64,000 nt of DNA from Motacilla alba alba (lineage: Eukaryota; Chordata; Aves; Passeriformes; Motacillidae): NCBI RefSeq assembly GCF_015832195.1, contig NC_052018.1:3299356-3363355 (forward strand), given 5' to 3'. Shown here one piece after another: positions 13,825 through 26,398 of the stretch. The notes beneath the pieces were generated by a model that worked only from the letters and a program-made list of their open reading frames with translations, had not been told where the DNA came from and did no database searches. Made by a program: the position numbers and the translations under genes. Numbering within the stretch: the stretch's first letter is position 1; each line of letters begins with the position of its first letter.

Positions 13825-13940
13825 GCATTAGTTGGTTATCTTATCATCTGTCATAGTTATGTTCTGTCTGGTTTTGAACCAAAACCACCGCATCATCTTA
13901 TTTTATCTTATCATCATTGGTTATCTTATCTTGTCTCTGT
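13825..13940. repeat. Imperfect TTATCTTATCAT-type repeat
   Basis: GGTTATCTTATC occurs at about 13835 and 13919, with further TTATCTTATCATC copies between, forming a loose low-complexity cluster. Confidence 0.55.
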
Positions 13941-14368
13941 TGAGGATCCCACAACACGAGCAGGATCCTCTTCTGTGGGGAACTGTGTGACCACAAGGTG
14001 TTACCTAAGGGCCACCTTATTCTGTTGAATTCCCAGTGGTCAGGCATGGAAAAGTTGAACCTGTGTTGGGACATACCTCCCAAAAAAAGGTGAGAAACAC
14101 TATAACTAGAAGGGGCTTTATATCTGACTGCAAAATATTAAACCCTCTATTGACCCCAAACAATATTTGGCATGAAGTTCTTGAGTGGCTGAACAAGATT
14201 TTTCTACATCAAACTATTGTGTAATTAATGGGCAAGCGATTAATGCGACAAAGCCTGAAGGATTAAGGTAAGGTGGATAAACTTTTGGACCCATGAGCTG
14301 AAGGATTTACATCACAAGGAACCTTATGACTCCTGTTTGAGCAATTGACCAGCACCAGAGATATTTAC

Positions 14369-15026
14369 CTTCTTCCCATCAATAGTGTAGAGCTTCTTCA
14401 CCGGGAACTGCAGGATCTCCGTGATCTCATCCAAGAGCGTTTTGAAACTCCGGGCATTTCTGCGGTTCAGGATGATGGAGCGCCGAAATCCACTTTCCCC
14501 ATTTTTAATCAGAGTGATTTTCTTGGGTATTCTGGGGCCATGGTGAGTGAAAGGTGTGGAATAATCTTCCAGCTTGCCCTCCTGAGCCGCTCTCCTCATG
14601 GTGCTGGAGGGGCGACTGTTCCGTGGCGGGGCCGGCCTGTGTCCCCCAGAGGTGATGCTGATGGGCTTCACGTACTTCTTGTCGGAGCACAGGTAGCACC
14701 CTCCATCCTCCAGCTGGTCCAGCTCACTGATGCAGTGTATTCCTCGTGGGGTGGTGATGGTCCGGACCCCGAAGGGCAGCGGGACCCGATGGGAGAGGTC
14801 ATCCATGAGCGCGTTGAAGCTCTTGAAGCTCCGCTGGTTGATGGCCATCTTGACTCCTGCAAACTGAGGGTCTCCACTCTTGAAGAAGGTTATTTTTTTG
14901 GCTGGAGGGACCTTGGTGAGGGTGCTGGCCCGAGCCACGGAGGGGAGGGGTGGCTCATAGTTGTAGGAGCTGGTGGTTGACAGGTAGTCAGCAGGCACCT
15001 GAGTCATCCCTCTTGCTTAAAGGTAA
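14369..15026 (-). CDS. RP1L1: RP1L1 first coding exon (start codon, DCX1 and most of DCX2)
   Basis: Seen: an open frame from ATG at 15007 down to 14369 gives exactly 213 codons. It is bounded by a polypyrimidine-rich acceptor (TTTGTAG, exon begins 15026, 19 nt of 5'UTR) and a donor GTAAAT at 14368-14363, so the exon ends in phase 0 after residues GKK. Residues about 37-115 form doublecortin domain 1 (KKITFFKSGDPQFAG, then LEDGGCYLCSDKK). Residues about 161-213 begin doublecortin domain 2 (PKKITLIKNG to KKLYTIDGKK), whose last strand must come from the next exon. Known: RP1 and RP1L1 share this layout, with one exon carrying nearly both DCX domains and a very large last exon. RP1L1 binds axonemal microtubules in photoreceptor outer segments. 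The segments PSVAR, TKVPPAKKITF and TTPRG, and the position downstream of SOX7 on the same strand, favour RP1L1 over RP1. Inference: exon 1 is non-coding and lies at higher coordinates. The later exons were not found in the 14.3 kb downstream. The CDS portion is 14369-15007. Confidence 0.93.
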
Positions 15027-18000
15027 CTACAAAGAGAAGGAAAAACAGAGTGGGGTTTGTTTGAGTTAGGAAGCATCAGAGCCTGATTGCTGTGGGAGCA
15101 AGGTTTGTGCTCCTCACAGCAGCTCCATCATGAGCAGATTCTTCCAATGACTCTTAGGAATTCATGGATCAGGCAAATACAGGGAAGTACAGCAGGAAGA
15201 GCATCCATAACCCTGCTCCTCACAGTCAAACCCTCCTGGTCCTGCAGATTCCAGTGGGAATCCAGTCAGTGTCAGTCACCCCCGAGGCACAAAAAAGCAT
15301 GAGTCAGACCCCAAGCAAAACCCACAAAAAGTGCATTGTCGTCCTTTGGAGTTTTGCGTCTTCCTTGCTTATATTTTTGAGGTTTTCTCTGAAATTATCA
15401 GAGCCAGTGATTACTTCAAATTTATTTTTACAAGCACAGCGCTGAGATTCTCATGTAACCCTTTAACCCCGTGGACTGGAGCATAACAAAAACCAAAACA
15501 AAGCTGAATTTCTTCATGTTGTGATTATACTTTGTAGCACACAATCAGTCCTGAGCTCACTGAGGGGCAGAGCAGTCTGGTTTTATAACAGGCCATGCCA
15601 TAACGTGCTGCGTTCTGGATGAAAAATTTCTGGCAGTTATGCAAGCAAGTAACAAATAGCACAAGGCATCAAATAGAACTACAAACCTTGGTTCTGCTAA
15701 AGAGTAGGAAAATTGGAGATTGGTTGGGATCATCTGCCTGATTTTTGTTGGTGTCCTTCACTTTAAAAGACAAACTGATTTTGGTGTTTCAGTCTGGTGG
15801 TTACATGCCTCATTTTGAACACAAGTGGTTTTAATGTCACTGTCCTGATGAAGACAACACTCCTTATTACTTGTCCTTATAAAATCCATTGTCATGGAAG
15901 CCAGTTGCTAAAAAATTCACACCTCACAAGGACTGAAATTATTATGCCCAAAAAAGAAGACACCTTGATTTTGACACGAAAAAAAAAAAAAAAAGAATTA
16001 ACACTATTTTTACAACCGCTAAAATATTGGCTGCAAAGAGCAGCCAATATATTTATTTCATGAAATGAGCAGTGATTCTCCAGTTTACTCTGAGTTAATT
16101 ACTCAGACTTCAATGGAGACTCTAAAAATGGCACTTAGATATGTCATCTTCAGGTCATTTATCTGCTCACAGACAGGAAATAATTTGAATTGTTAGTAAG
16201 GAATCGGTAGAATTGCAACTTGCAGAAGGGGGTTCTGGCCACAAACACCTACATTAAATTTATTTTCCAAATTCTGTTCTTAGTTGGTATCAGTTTTCTA
16301 TGGTAACTTTCAAAAAATATCTTACAAGAAAGGAAAATTTTTTAGTGCTCACAAATGAATTAGAAAACAGTAAATGCATTTCTAATTGAATGGTTCCTTC
16401 AGTTTGCTCTTGGTTACCTCTCCTGCAGCAGCTGAATGAAGTTCTAGTTTGAATAATTGTGATAATCACAATTTATCCTTTGGAGAATCAATTTGGTGCC
16501 CACTGCCATTAATAGGATTTTTTTCACTGTTGGAGCATTCAAAAAGCTGTAAATGCTGAATTTCTTCGCATTTTAGAACAAAACCATTCTATTCTTACCA
16601 CAGTACCCTCAAGTAAAATATTTGTGCGTGTTGTACAACAGCAAATGCTGCAATAAATGGAAGATTGAGCTCAGCAAGGTGAGAAAAGACATTAAACATA
16701 ATTTGAAAAACCATTATTGTGACAAATCTCTGGGTTTTTTTTACATCCAGGCACACCCCAAAGATTTCAGTATGATTTATTCTTTCCATGTACACATTTC
16801 ACCAAGCAATTATTCACTTATTTATTTCCCAGTTAAAGGTCAATCCATTACTCCAACTCATCATTTCCAGGGAAAAAAATATCTCATTTCTCTATTTTCC
16901 AACAACTTCCAGAAAGGTGGGTTCGAATTTTCTCCACAAGCCCCACACTGGAGCTTTCAAACAGTGACAGCATCATTTCCAAACAAACCCATTATCCAAA
17001 CTGTAGTCACTGGACAAATGGTGATCCACAATATGCTGACTGCATTCCCAGAAATCTACACTGTTTCCCAAGGATTTATTGTACATTTTTCGAGTTTTAA
17101 ATCATATTGTAAGAATGTAAAGAATATTGTGAGAAGAACAGAAAAAAAATTAAATACGGGACAAACCAAAACACGCTTTCCCAATACTATTTTTATTGGG
17201 GAATAATTTCATAGGATTGTTATGGGATGACTAAAGGAATATTAAAGGAATTTAAAGGAATATTATTCCTTGATTTTTGGGTGATAGAGCTGATTACCAA
17301 CCCCAGCCTAGAGGGTCTGTCAGATCTGCTCTTACAAAGCCACATATCCACAAAAAAAAAGGAAATATAAACAGTTCCCATACAGAGAGGTTTAATATTA
17401 TCCATTTGAAGGGTCAGAGTTGGAAGGGAATGCTACTATTAATCTGCAAAGGAAAATGCTCATCTTGCCCAAATATACCTTTTCAGAGAAATAAGAGAAG
17501 TCTCAATGCATATTTTTGTACTTACATTGAAATACTTCATCCCTCTGGCTCAAGATGACTTTTTCTTACAGAATATCCAAGGGATTAAAAATATAATCAA
17601 CCAAATAATAATAATAATTTAGAAAAGCAACACATCCAACCATCCACCTGCAGGATCAGACACACTGGAAAAGGCAGGGAAAAATGTTAACAGGTTACCT
17701 GCTGTCAATCAAACTGGCCTCAAAATGACTGACCACAGCTTGGAGGGTTAAGCAGGGCTGTGTTGCTAAGGATAGAAAGAAAAGCTACCTAAGCTGCTGG
17801 AGAAGGCTCTCAAATCCACTGGGGCTTTAGCCACAATTTGTCCAATCCCTCTTTTCCTTGTGGCCATGTAACTCCAGCATAAATCTGACTCTGTTGTAAA
17901 ACCACACCAGTACAACTGGAAATGCAATTCCTCTCTTAAATAAAGGCCTGTCGAGACCTGGAAAACTTTCCTGATCCAACCCACTCATTAAAATGCTTTA

Positions 18001-18478
18001 GAATCTTATTTCTCTTTTGGACTCCAGGGAAATCAGTGGGACTGGAGTTAGGATGAGCCACTTTGTGGCTCTGAAGGATTTGTGTGGATCTATCACTTCT
18101 CACCTGGTTGATAGTCCTTTACTCAGGATAGAGATGGGTGAGATTCATAACACCCTTTTCAGGGGAATATTAACAGGAAAGTCTGCAGAGCCCTAACCCC
18201 AAAATTTTCAAGTTCATGGCAGATGGAAAAGTCACAGTCTCAGAATGATGCCCAAGAGCTGGATCACTAAGATTTGAGCATGAAATACAGACAGACAAGC
18301 ACGTGAACGACAAATAATGGGAAATTACTTGTTCTGTCATAATTCACCTGTACAAGCCTTCCGGATTTGTCTCTCAGTTCCTACTTGCAAAAAAAGACAC
18401 ACATGAAAACAACAGCAACATAAAAATCAGTTTGATTTAGGTGCAAAATCAGTGAGAAATCTCACTCCTGCATGGAGT
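15027..18478. other. RP1L1 upstream intron or 5' flank
   Basis: This should contain the rest of RP1L1 intron 1. A 16-base A run lies near 15980. A 194-codon open frame on the plus strand (16622-17206) has no family resemblance and no splice context and is treated as chance. No promoter could be assigned. Confidence 0.5.
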
Positions 18479-18551
18479 GGAATTCTTGAAGATTGGACCT
18501 GATGATCTTGGAGGTCTTTTCCAACCTTCGTGACTGTGATTCTGTGATTCC
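18479..18551 (+). mobile_element. CR1 LINE 3' tail
   Basis: GATGATCTTGGAGGTCTTTT, then CCAACCTTCGTGACTGTGAT and TCTGTGATTCC: a well-preserved CR1 end with a doubled 8-bp tail repeat, strongly 5'-truncated. Confidence 0.9.
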
Positions 18552-19144
18552 ACTACTTACACAGCCCATGCACCTCTCTCCCTCCCAGCACTAAGCACAT
18601 TCTTTTGTAGAAACAAGTTACATGCAGAAAGATCAGGGTCATAAAGGGCTTCTATTACGAGGGCAGGGACTTGGGGATCCTGCAAGAATAGATCCAGCAA
18701 GGTTTACATCTCAGATCCTTAACAGGAATCTTCCAAATGTAATGCCAGTGTAGGATGTGTTGCAGTCCTCTTTGTACAGCACTGCTTTTCCAGCTGTGGA
18801 CACATCTTAGAGGGTCCAGAGGCCATTCCTGTGGGATCCTTCACCCACAGGAACAAGGTCACCTCTTTGTAGGCTTGCATTGGGTATAAGAGGTCACAGC
18901 TCTACAGGAAAATTTGTAGCAGTCCATCCATGGGAAAGACTGAACCCCTCACGAAGGCCTTTCTGCACACTCAGCTGTGCCAGGGAGCTGGTCCCTGTTT
19001 TTCAATTCCCCATCACAGTTCGAAATGAAATCTCAAGAAGACTAAAGTATAACAGGCAGGGAAGTCCTGGGCCTCTCAACATTATCAACCCTCCGTTGTT
19101 GGAATTCACACAGAGGAAGCTGTGAGACCCCTTAGCCAAAACCT

Positions 19145-19460
19145 AATGGAATGGTTTGGGTTGAAAGGGGCATTAAAGATCCTCTCATTCCACCCCCTGC
19201 CATGGACAGAGACACCTTCCACTATCCCAGCTTGCTCCAAACTAGCGCTGGACACTTCCAGGGATCCAGGGGCAGCCACAGCTTCTCTGGGAAAGCTGTG
19301 CCAGGGCCTCACCACCTTCACAGTCAAAAATTCCTTTCCAATATCCCATCTATCCCTGCCCTCTGACAGTGGCAAGCCACTCCCTGTGTCCTGTCCCTCC
19401 TGTTCCTTGTCCAAAGTCCCTCTCCAGCTCTCCTGGAGGGCCCCTTCACTTGCAGCATTA
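19145..19460 (-). mobile_element. CR1 LINE 3' fragment
   Basis: ATGGAATGGTTTGGGTTGAA, then GCCATGGACAGAGACACC, GGACACTTCCAGGGATCC, GCAGCCACAGCTTCTCTGGG, and on to GTCCAAAGTCCCTCTCCAGC. Inverted CR1. Confidence 0.92.
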
Positions 19461-20792
19461 AAATCTGTTCACATCAGCCTTCACCTTCTGTCCCTTGCAC
19501 TGCTCTTATCTTGGGAAGTTTTTGTTCCTCCTTCTCTCTGTTGAGGGTGTAGAAGAAGCAGAGGAATCCAGGTGTCACCCAGAAGGTGACCCTTGGCCAG
19601 AGCCAAGGCAGGAGAGCTGTCAGGGAATGTGACTCCATGAACTGAGCACCACTGTTCAGGACCTTTATGAGGAGCTTCCAGACTCGACTTAAATACTTTA
19701 AATTATCAAGAATCCACTCCATCCAGCAGTGACAGCTCAGTAATCTCACTCAATACTAAAATCTGTGTCTTTCTTCTCACCTGAACAGTCCTAGTGTCAA
19801 TTTTTTATTCCTTTTTTTGATTTATCATGGTGCAGAATTTTGCTGGAAATTTCTATTCCCATACAAGTAACTGCAGCTTCTACTTCTGCAAAGTCATTTC
19901 TTTCAGACAAAAGAAAAATTTACAGACCACCAAAACACTTGGAATGCAGCTGTTGAAAACTCCAGGTTTGTCTTCTAGGGAAATCATAAATAAAATTATT
20001 TCATGTGGAATTTTTCCCAGAGCAGGTGAGAGTTTCTAGCTAGGAAGATGAAGATTCAGGAAGATTTAACCATGTTTTTTGCTAAAAAAAGCTCATTTCA
20101 ATTTGCTCAGTGTTCTTTTTGATGAAGAAAAATATTTTTTATATATCAAAGTGATCTTAATTAACAAGGAGTATTTATGGTCTGACCAAGACAAAGTAAT
20201 TTATGGAAAATTACAAACTTTGAGAAACTTGATTCATAAAATGATAAAAGCATTGAATTGGAAAGCAGATTACCCATTTCCCTATGAATATTTAATAACT
20301 ATCTGAAAAAGGAGACTAAAATGGAAAGAATGTATGTTTTCTCCTCAAATAATTTGTTACTTGAATTACTTGGAAAGGGTTATCAAAAGGGCCTTAAGTT
20401 TTTCATTGTTTAGGAAGGAGATTTCTGATAGCTAACGTGTCATTCTATTCCATGGATGAATGAGCATAAACTATTCCTCACTTTTCCTCACCCAGGCCCT
20501 TTTCAGAGCTGGTCTTAAACCCATGGAAAACCACCTCCAGGTAGGAACAGTGTTGGAGTTTTCAGGGATTGACACCATTGCTTGAACCTCACTGCTGGAT
20601 CAGAAAGGAAGCTGGAGATCCAAACTCCAAAAAATCTTCTCAATTTGACAGCACCTACAGCTTAGAACATGCTCATCAACTGTTTCCTAGGAGGGTTTGG
20701 ATTCAACGCATCTAAAATCATTCATTTCTTTGTCTTCTCTTCTGGGATTTCGTTAGGAATTTGCAGGGTAGATGGATGGGTAAAGGCTCTTT
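19461..20792. other. Non-coding stretch
   Basis: Unique DNA, AT-rich from 19800 to 20350. Nothing codes and no repeat is recognised. Confidence 0.5.
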
Positions 20793-20905
20793 CTCTGGAA
20801 ACATTCATGGACAGGTTGAAAGGAGTTCTGAGCAACCTGGTCTAGTGGAAGGTTCCCTGCCCATGGCAGAGGAGTGGAATTTAAGGTCCCATCTATGATT
20901 CTAGG
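20793..20905 (+). mobile_element. CR1 LINE 3' fragment
   Basis: TTCATGGACAGGTTGAAAGG, GAGCAACCTGGTCTAGTGGA and CCTGCCCATGGCAG, ending in CTATGATTCTAGGA. Confidence 0.85.
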
Positions 20906-22010
20906 AGTGGATGATGTGGATAGAGTTGATAAGAGCACTGGAATTGTTGAACCTGGAGAAGGACTTGGAAACATCCACATCCTTATCTATAACTGCCCAG
21001 GGAATGATGTAGGTATGGGATAGAGACTCTTCCCAGAAGAGCAAAGCATTAAGACATGGCAGACACAAGCGGCAGCAGGAAAAAGGTTATTTTGATAGCA
21101 GAAAGAAATAATTTGTGATGATGATTAGAGACTGGGGCCTCAGAGGTAGAGCCAAGTCTGAGGATTCTCAAAGCTCATCTGATCTACTGAGACTGTGAGT
21201 GTAGAACCTCTGAAATCTCTTCCAGCCTTATTTATCCTGTGATTTAGCAAAGGAAGGTAGCTTCTACAAAGGTTGCCTGCACTGGGTCAGGGTCTTGTGG
21301 TAGCTGGGATCCACCTACATGCCAGTTTAATGTGATCCATCCTTTACTGCCACCTGAAATGTTCTGTGATATGATGGAATATTCCACCTCAAATTTCTTT
21401 AGCTCTTATTTGCTCCTCCTTTTTGTGATCACTGGATTTCCTTCTAAAAATTCAAATATTCATTTACACATGTGACTTTTTTGTTGTTTTGGGTTTTGGT
21501 GACAGAGGGTGGGCATTGGTGGGATTTTTTAGCAGGGTAGGTAGGGTTTTTTATAAGTTTGGGTTTTTTTTAAAAGACTGTACTTATTTTTCTTTACTTG
21601 GGTCCATATAATTTTGAAACAAGTCAAACCTCAAAGCACAGCAACCCATGTTGCATTTCCAAGTAAAACCTCCAATGCAAAGGATTACAGTGAACTTAAC
21701 CCAGGTAATAAAGAAGCCCAGCCTTCTGGAGGATAAGAATTAGTCTCAGGGATCAGATTCATCTACACAAAATCTCCCTGCTATTCTAGATGTATTATCT
21801 AATTCATTTTCCAGCCTTCAGCCACAGGAGCAAAGAAAGAAAATCTACTGGAATTGCTGAAAAATCAGGGGTTTTTTCTCCCAATGTTCCTTACTTTTAA
21901 AGAATTTATTCTCTTACAAGGTCTCTACAGTTGATACATAATTTTCCATGGGTTTAAATCATGAAACTGAGTGCCTTCAACATGCAATAAAGTACATGAG
22001 TTGAGAAACT
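20906..22010. other. Non-coding stretch
   Basis: Contains diverged CR1-like words around 20910-21240 (for example TTCCAGCCTTATTTATCCTG followed by TGTGATTT) and a T/G-rich tract at 21475-21590. No gene seen. Confidence 0.45.
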
Positions 22011-22011
22011 T

Positions 22012-22077
22012 TGGAGGTTGGGTTTTGGAACTAGCTGTTGCTTCAGGTCCCTTCCAACCCAAACCATTCTGTGGTTA
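22012..22077 (+). mobile_element. CR1 3' tail, short
   Basis: CAGGTCCCTTCCAACCCAAA followed by CCATTCTGTGGTT. Confidence 0.75.
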
Positions 22078-22321
22078 CTCCTTTGGCAAGAGGATCCTTC
22101 ACTATGCAAATAAGAGGTGCATTCATGAAGCTGAAGACCAAACTCCTGGTATCAGTTCAGAGAGTAGGGACTGAGCCCTAAAGGTCTGGTTCCCAGATCA
22201 GGACCTCAGACAGGACAGACCTTACTAAGACTGGCTCTAAACCAAGATTGGTTCAAACTCCTCAGTGGTGAGTTGTGCTTTCTGCTTAGGCTGCCTGTGG
22301 AGATAATGGAGTAACCATTTC

Positions 22322-22441
22322 TCAAAATGTTCAGGAGACACAAAGATGTGTGGGGCCATGGGTTAGTGACAGTGCTGGGTTAAGGGTTGGACTCAGTGGT
22401 CTTTATAGGGCTTTTCCAACCTCAATGACTCTGTGATTTTT
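22322..22441 (+). mobile_element. CR1 LINE 3' fragment
   Basis: GGGCCATGGGTTAGTGACAG, then GGGTTGGACTCAGTGGTCTT, CTTTTCCAACCTCAATGACT and CTGTGATTTT. It belongs to the TTAGTG subtype. Confidence 0.88.
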
Positions 22442-22761
22442 GGTGAGCAGGAAGAGGGACACTGTGATTCCTGTTTGTTACCCCTTCCCTACAATCCTGT
22501 TGTCCCCATCTCAGAGTCCCTCTATTCAATCACGCTGTGACATCTCCCCCAGGATGCTGATAAGCACAGTCCACTGTGAGATTAAAACACTCTCCCACCA
22601 AACAAGACCTAATGGAGAGAACTGTTTTCTTTTCCTAAAGAAATGTAGGATTTGTCTTTCCTAAAATGAAAATGAGGATTTAATAAACTAGAGGCAGAGA
22701 GGCCAGTTCTGCCACTTACTGTTCAACACCCACCTGTGGTCTATTGAAACAACAACCCTCA

Positions 22762-22925
22762 ATCATAGAATGGTTGAATTGGAAAAGACCTCCAAGAGCA
22801 TCAAGCCCAACTTGTGACTGATCCTCACCTTTTCACCCAGCCCAGAGCACTGAATGCCACATCCAGTCATTCCTTGGACACCTCCAGGAGCTGTAACTCC
22901 AACAGCTCCCTGGGCAGCCCACTTG
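22762..22925 (-). mobile_element. CR1 LINE 3' fragment
   Basis: AATCATAGAATGGTTGAATT, then GGAAAAGACCTCCAAGAGCA, ACATCCAGTCATTCCTTGGA and CACCTCC. It belongs to the TCAAGTCCAAC subtype, in inverted orientation. Confidence 0.9.
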
Positions 22926-23254
22926 CTGGGACACAGCCCCAGTGACAGGATCCAACAGCAACAGCCAAATCTGGGTGTTTCAGAGTCTGCATTGTTTAAC
23001 TCCAGCAACAGGGCAGAAATACCTCTAGGATCCAGGACAAAGCTTTTGTTTCAGAGGTATTTCTAGTGCTGATCCAGGCATTTCCCAGTAATATTGTTAT
23101 AGGTAATCAGCACTGCCCTTTACTCACATTTCTGGCAACATTGGGGAAAATAACTCTGTATTTCCTTCTGAGGTGAAGTCTGATGTCCAACTTGCTCTGC
23201 ATGTTTGTATCAGGAAATTGATAAACAGAGATGCTATTTGTCTTCTCTAATAAC

Positions 23255-23515
23255 TCGGGATAGGATCCGAGGGAATGGTTGGAGCTGTGTCAGGAAGAGG
23301 TTTAGGTTGGATATCAGGAAAAGGTTCTTCCCTTTTCAAGAGAGTGGTTAAGCACTGGAAGAGTCCCAAGGCTGCCAGAGCTCCAGGAGCATTTGGACAG
23401 CGCTCTCAGACACAGGATGGCATTATTGAGGTGTCCTGGGCAGGGCCAGGAGTTGGATTAATGATCTTTATGGGTCCCTTCCATCTCAGGAGATTCTCTG
23501 ATTCCTGATTCTATG
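23255..23515 (+). mobile_element. CR1 LINE 3' fragment (about 260 bp)
   Basis: GGTTTAGGTTGGATATCAGG, AAAAGGTTCTTCCC, CTGCCAGAGCTCCAGGAGCA and TCCTGGGCAGGGCCAGGAGT, ending CTCTGATTCCTGATTCTATG. Confidence 0.92.
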
Positions 23516-23842
23516 CATCACATCAGACAGAGGAGAGAGCATGGCAAAACTGGAGCAACTCGCCCAACTCAAAACTAAAATTGTACAATTAATTACATGA
23601 AAGGAACACGATCCCAAAAACACACATGGATCACAAGGATCAGGAATGGGCTGAGCAGATGTTAGCAGACCTTTTGCCTCTCCATGGAGACTGTCTGCTA
23701 GGGATGTCCCTTAATTACAGCCACACAAGGTGGCTTCTGTGCCTCCCACCTCTCATCTCAGGGCTGTTTCCAGCTCAGAGGAGGAAGCTCAGGCACACAA
23801 GGAGTTTATAGAGAAGCAACTGAGATTCCTAAGCTGGTGAGC

Positions 23843-23880
23843 TCCTCTGTAACAGGGAATTCCTCTCTGTAACAGGGAAT
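23843..23880. repeat. Short tandem duplication (about 19 bp, two copies)
   Basis: CTCTGTAACAGGGAATTCCT is followed directly by a second CTCTGTAACAGGGAAT. Confidence 0.85.
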
Positions 23881-25949
23881 GATGGAAGAGGCTGAGAAAA
23901 TTCAGCATCCAGGGAAACAAACCAGATGATTGGAGTGAGAAGCTGAAGAACCAGAAATATGCACAAATCCCAGGACCTGAGGAAAGCCATGCCTAAAAAT
24001 TGCCACCCAGAAGCTGATTGCTGATGAACAAAGAGAGTCTTCACAAGCTTTGGAGAGGTTCCAATCTGCAGCTGGATCTGGCCTGGCAGCTCAAGACTGT
24101 ACGTCAGGAGAAGGAACTCACCACAGGTTCCAGAAACTGCAGGGGTTGGAAGGTTTTTTTCCCCCAGTTTCCACAAAAACCACTCCAGTCCTTCCTCAGG
24201 ACAACAGGCAACCTTTGAAATACACAGACACTTTATTGCCCAGACCTCTGGAGTTCAGCATGTGGTTCTCCATACATCCAACAACCATTTGCATCCCAGT
24301 GTTTCCATCTCCATAAGGCACAAGTCAATTTCCTCTACACCACCATCATTTCCCTATTTTCCATTTCCAATAAGACATTTACCTGAGATGATTAAACCTT
24401 TGAATGAAACACTGGCCTTTTTTCCCCTCAGTACAGATCTCATTTTTCTGACCATTGTTAACATTTCCAGGCCCTTTTATATGATTTCTCTTTCCTTTTT
24501 TATACCCTCAGCTCCTTCCACATGATTATCAATTTTGATTTTTATTACGGTGTCTTTTATATTCTTACAAAAAGTTATTTTAAAATATATTAAATCAAAT
24601 CAGCTCCCTCCACAATCCAACACATATATCCTTTCTCTCTCACTTTTTCAATGTGCATTATTGAATCCATGGACAGCATTTATTCACCCAACAATATCTC
24701 TTTCTAAAATATGCTTTTAAATAATTTTCCAAGCCAAATCCAGCACTGTGTAAAATCTGATAGACAGTAGAAAGAATCAAATTTCTCTAGAATCATGTGT
24801 TTATCTGGCCTTTTGTCTGAAATTATTCTGCCATACAGCTATATTCTTGTTTGGGCCTCAACATTTGCTCCATTGCATTAGAAGACACAATTTCTCACCT
24901 GGAGGGACTCCTTTTGGCTTTAAGTAATACAAAGAAAATATTATCAGGCATATGATCCCAGTTTTTTCTCCTTTATTCATCCCAGTTCACGTCAGCTGCC
25001 TTTGGGAAGTGACAGAGTTGGTTTCTCAGTTCATTCTCTAACATCCAACTTGTCAAGATCAGCAAAGCTGATCTGTGTTCTTTCCCTTTTGTTTTCAAGG
25101 ATTCCTCCATTTGTTCTTTACCAATTGCATTTTTTATAGTGACTTCCTTCCTCACTTCAAATCCTGTCCAAATCACTTCTCTTATAGTTTTCTTCTTCAG
25201 GAGATTTGTTTTTAAGGTGTTCAATAACTCAGCCAATTCTGAATTATTGTCCTCCCTATTAATTTATTATTAGTTCTGCTTTTTCTGCTACTTTTCCTTA
25301 ACCCCCAAGATTTATATCCTTGTAGTTCTTACTTACCCTTGATTTTAGTTCAAGTCAGCAAAGCTCTGACCTCTCATGCAAAGTAGCATTGCTAATACTG
25401 GCGCCCTGGCCAAAGTCTAAATTTGGTGTTTTCTGTGATTTTTGCTTGCCTACACTTTTAGCACAATTAAACTGTTCTTAATTTCCCCCATCTATTGAAT
25501 CCCAGTGCCAGACTCTCCGATCGGATGAGCCAGCGAGAGCTCACGGGATCCCTTGGGATTGAACACCTGCTCTGGTTGGGCACTGTGCAGGGGCAGAAGG
25601 GACAATGTGTCCCCTCCACTGCCAGCTGTGGGACAATGGGGGGTATTTCTGACACACACACTCCTTCCCAGATGTTTGGGAAAGAACAAAGTGTCCTGGT
25701 GGGGTTGTACAGTCAGGTGGTCCCACAATTGCTCAACCCTAAACAGGGTCAGGGAGATTGAGTGCAGCCAGGGAGCTGGGACAAGGATCAGCCAGTGCCT
25801 GGATAATGTGAGGCAAATAAACCCCACTGGGCAAGGTACTGGAGGCTGGGTGTGGATGTCTGTAACGACTCCAGCTGAGAATGTCACTCCAGCTCTCCTT
25901 CAGAGCCACCAGAAAGACAGGATGTCCTTCAGGCTGTGTTCAACCCATG
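23881..25949. other. Non-coding stretch
   Basis: Pyrimidine-rich DNA at 24250-24750 and 24960-25330. Overlapping frames on both strands near 25490-25960 show no family resemblance. No gene assigned. Confidence 0.45.
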
Positions 25950-26398
25950 GAATGGTTTGAGTTGGAAGGGATCTTGAAGATCATCCAGTCCCACTCCCTG
26001 CCATTTGCAGGGACAACTTCCACTAGCCCAGGTTGCTCCAAGCCCTGTCCAGCCTGGCCTTGGACACTTCCAGGGATCCAGGGGCAGCCACAGCTTCTCT
26101 GGGCAACCTGTGCCAGGGCCTCACCACCCTCACAGTCAACAATTCCTTCCCAATATCCCATCTATCCGTGCCCTCTAGTAGTGGGAAGCCATTCCCTGTG
26201 TCCTGTCCTTCCATGCCTTGTCCCAAGTCCCTCTCCAGCTCTCCTGGACCTCCTTTAGGCCCTGGAAGGGGCTCTGAGGTCTCCCTGGAGCTTTCTCTTC
26301 TCCAGGTGAACACTCCCAGCTCTCCCAGCCTAGCTCCACCCCCTGGAGCTTCTCCGTGGGCTCATCTGGACTCATTCCAGCAGCTCCGCATCCTTGAT
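25950..26398 (-). mobile_element. CR1 LINE 3' fragment (about 450 bp)
   Basis: CATGGAATGGTTTGAGTTGG through to CTCATCTGGACTCATTCCAG and CAGCTCCGCATC. It is the longest well-preserved inverted CR1 in the window and includes the upstream part coding the end of the reverse transcriptase region. Confidence 0.93.

Noticed and set aside
14345..14980. 211-codon plus-strand frame
   Set aside because: It is the antisense of the RP1L1 doublecortin exon, with no resemblance to a protein family.
16622..17206. 194-codon plus-strand frame upstream of RP1L1
   Set aside because: It is Lys, Phe, Ser and Ile rich as expected from AT-rich DNA, with no motif and no CpG or promoter context.
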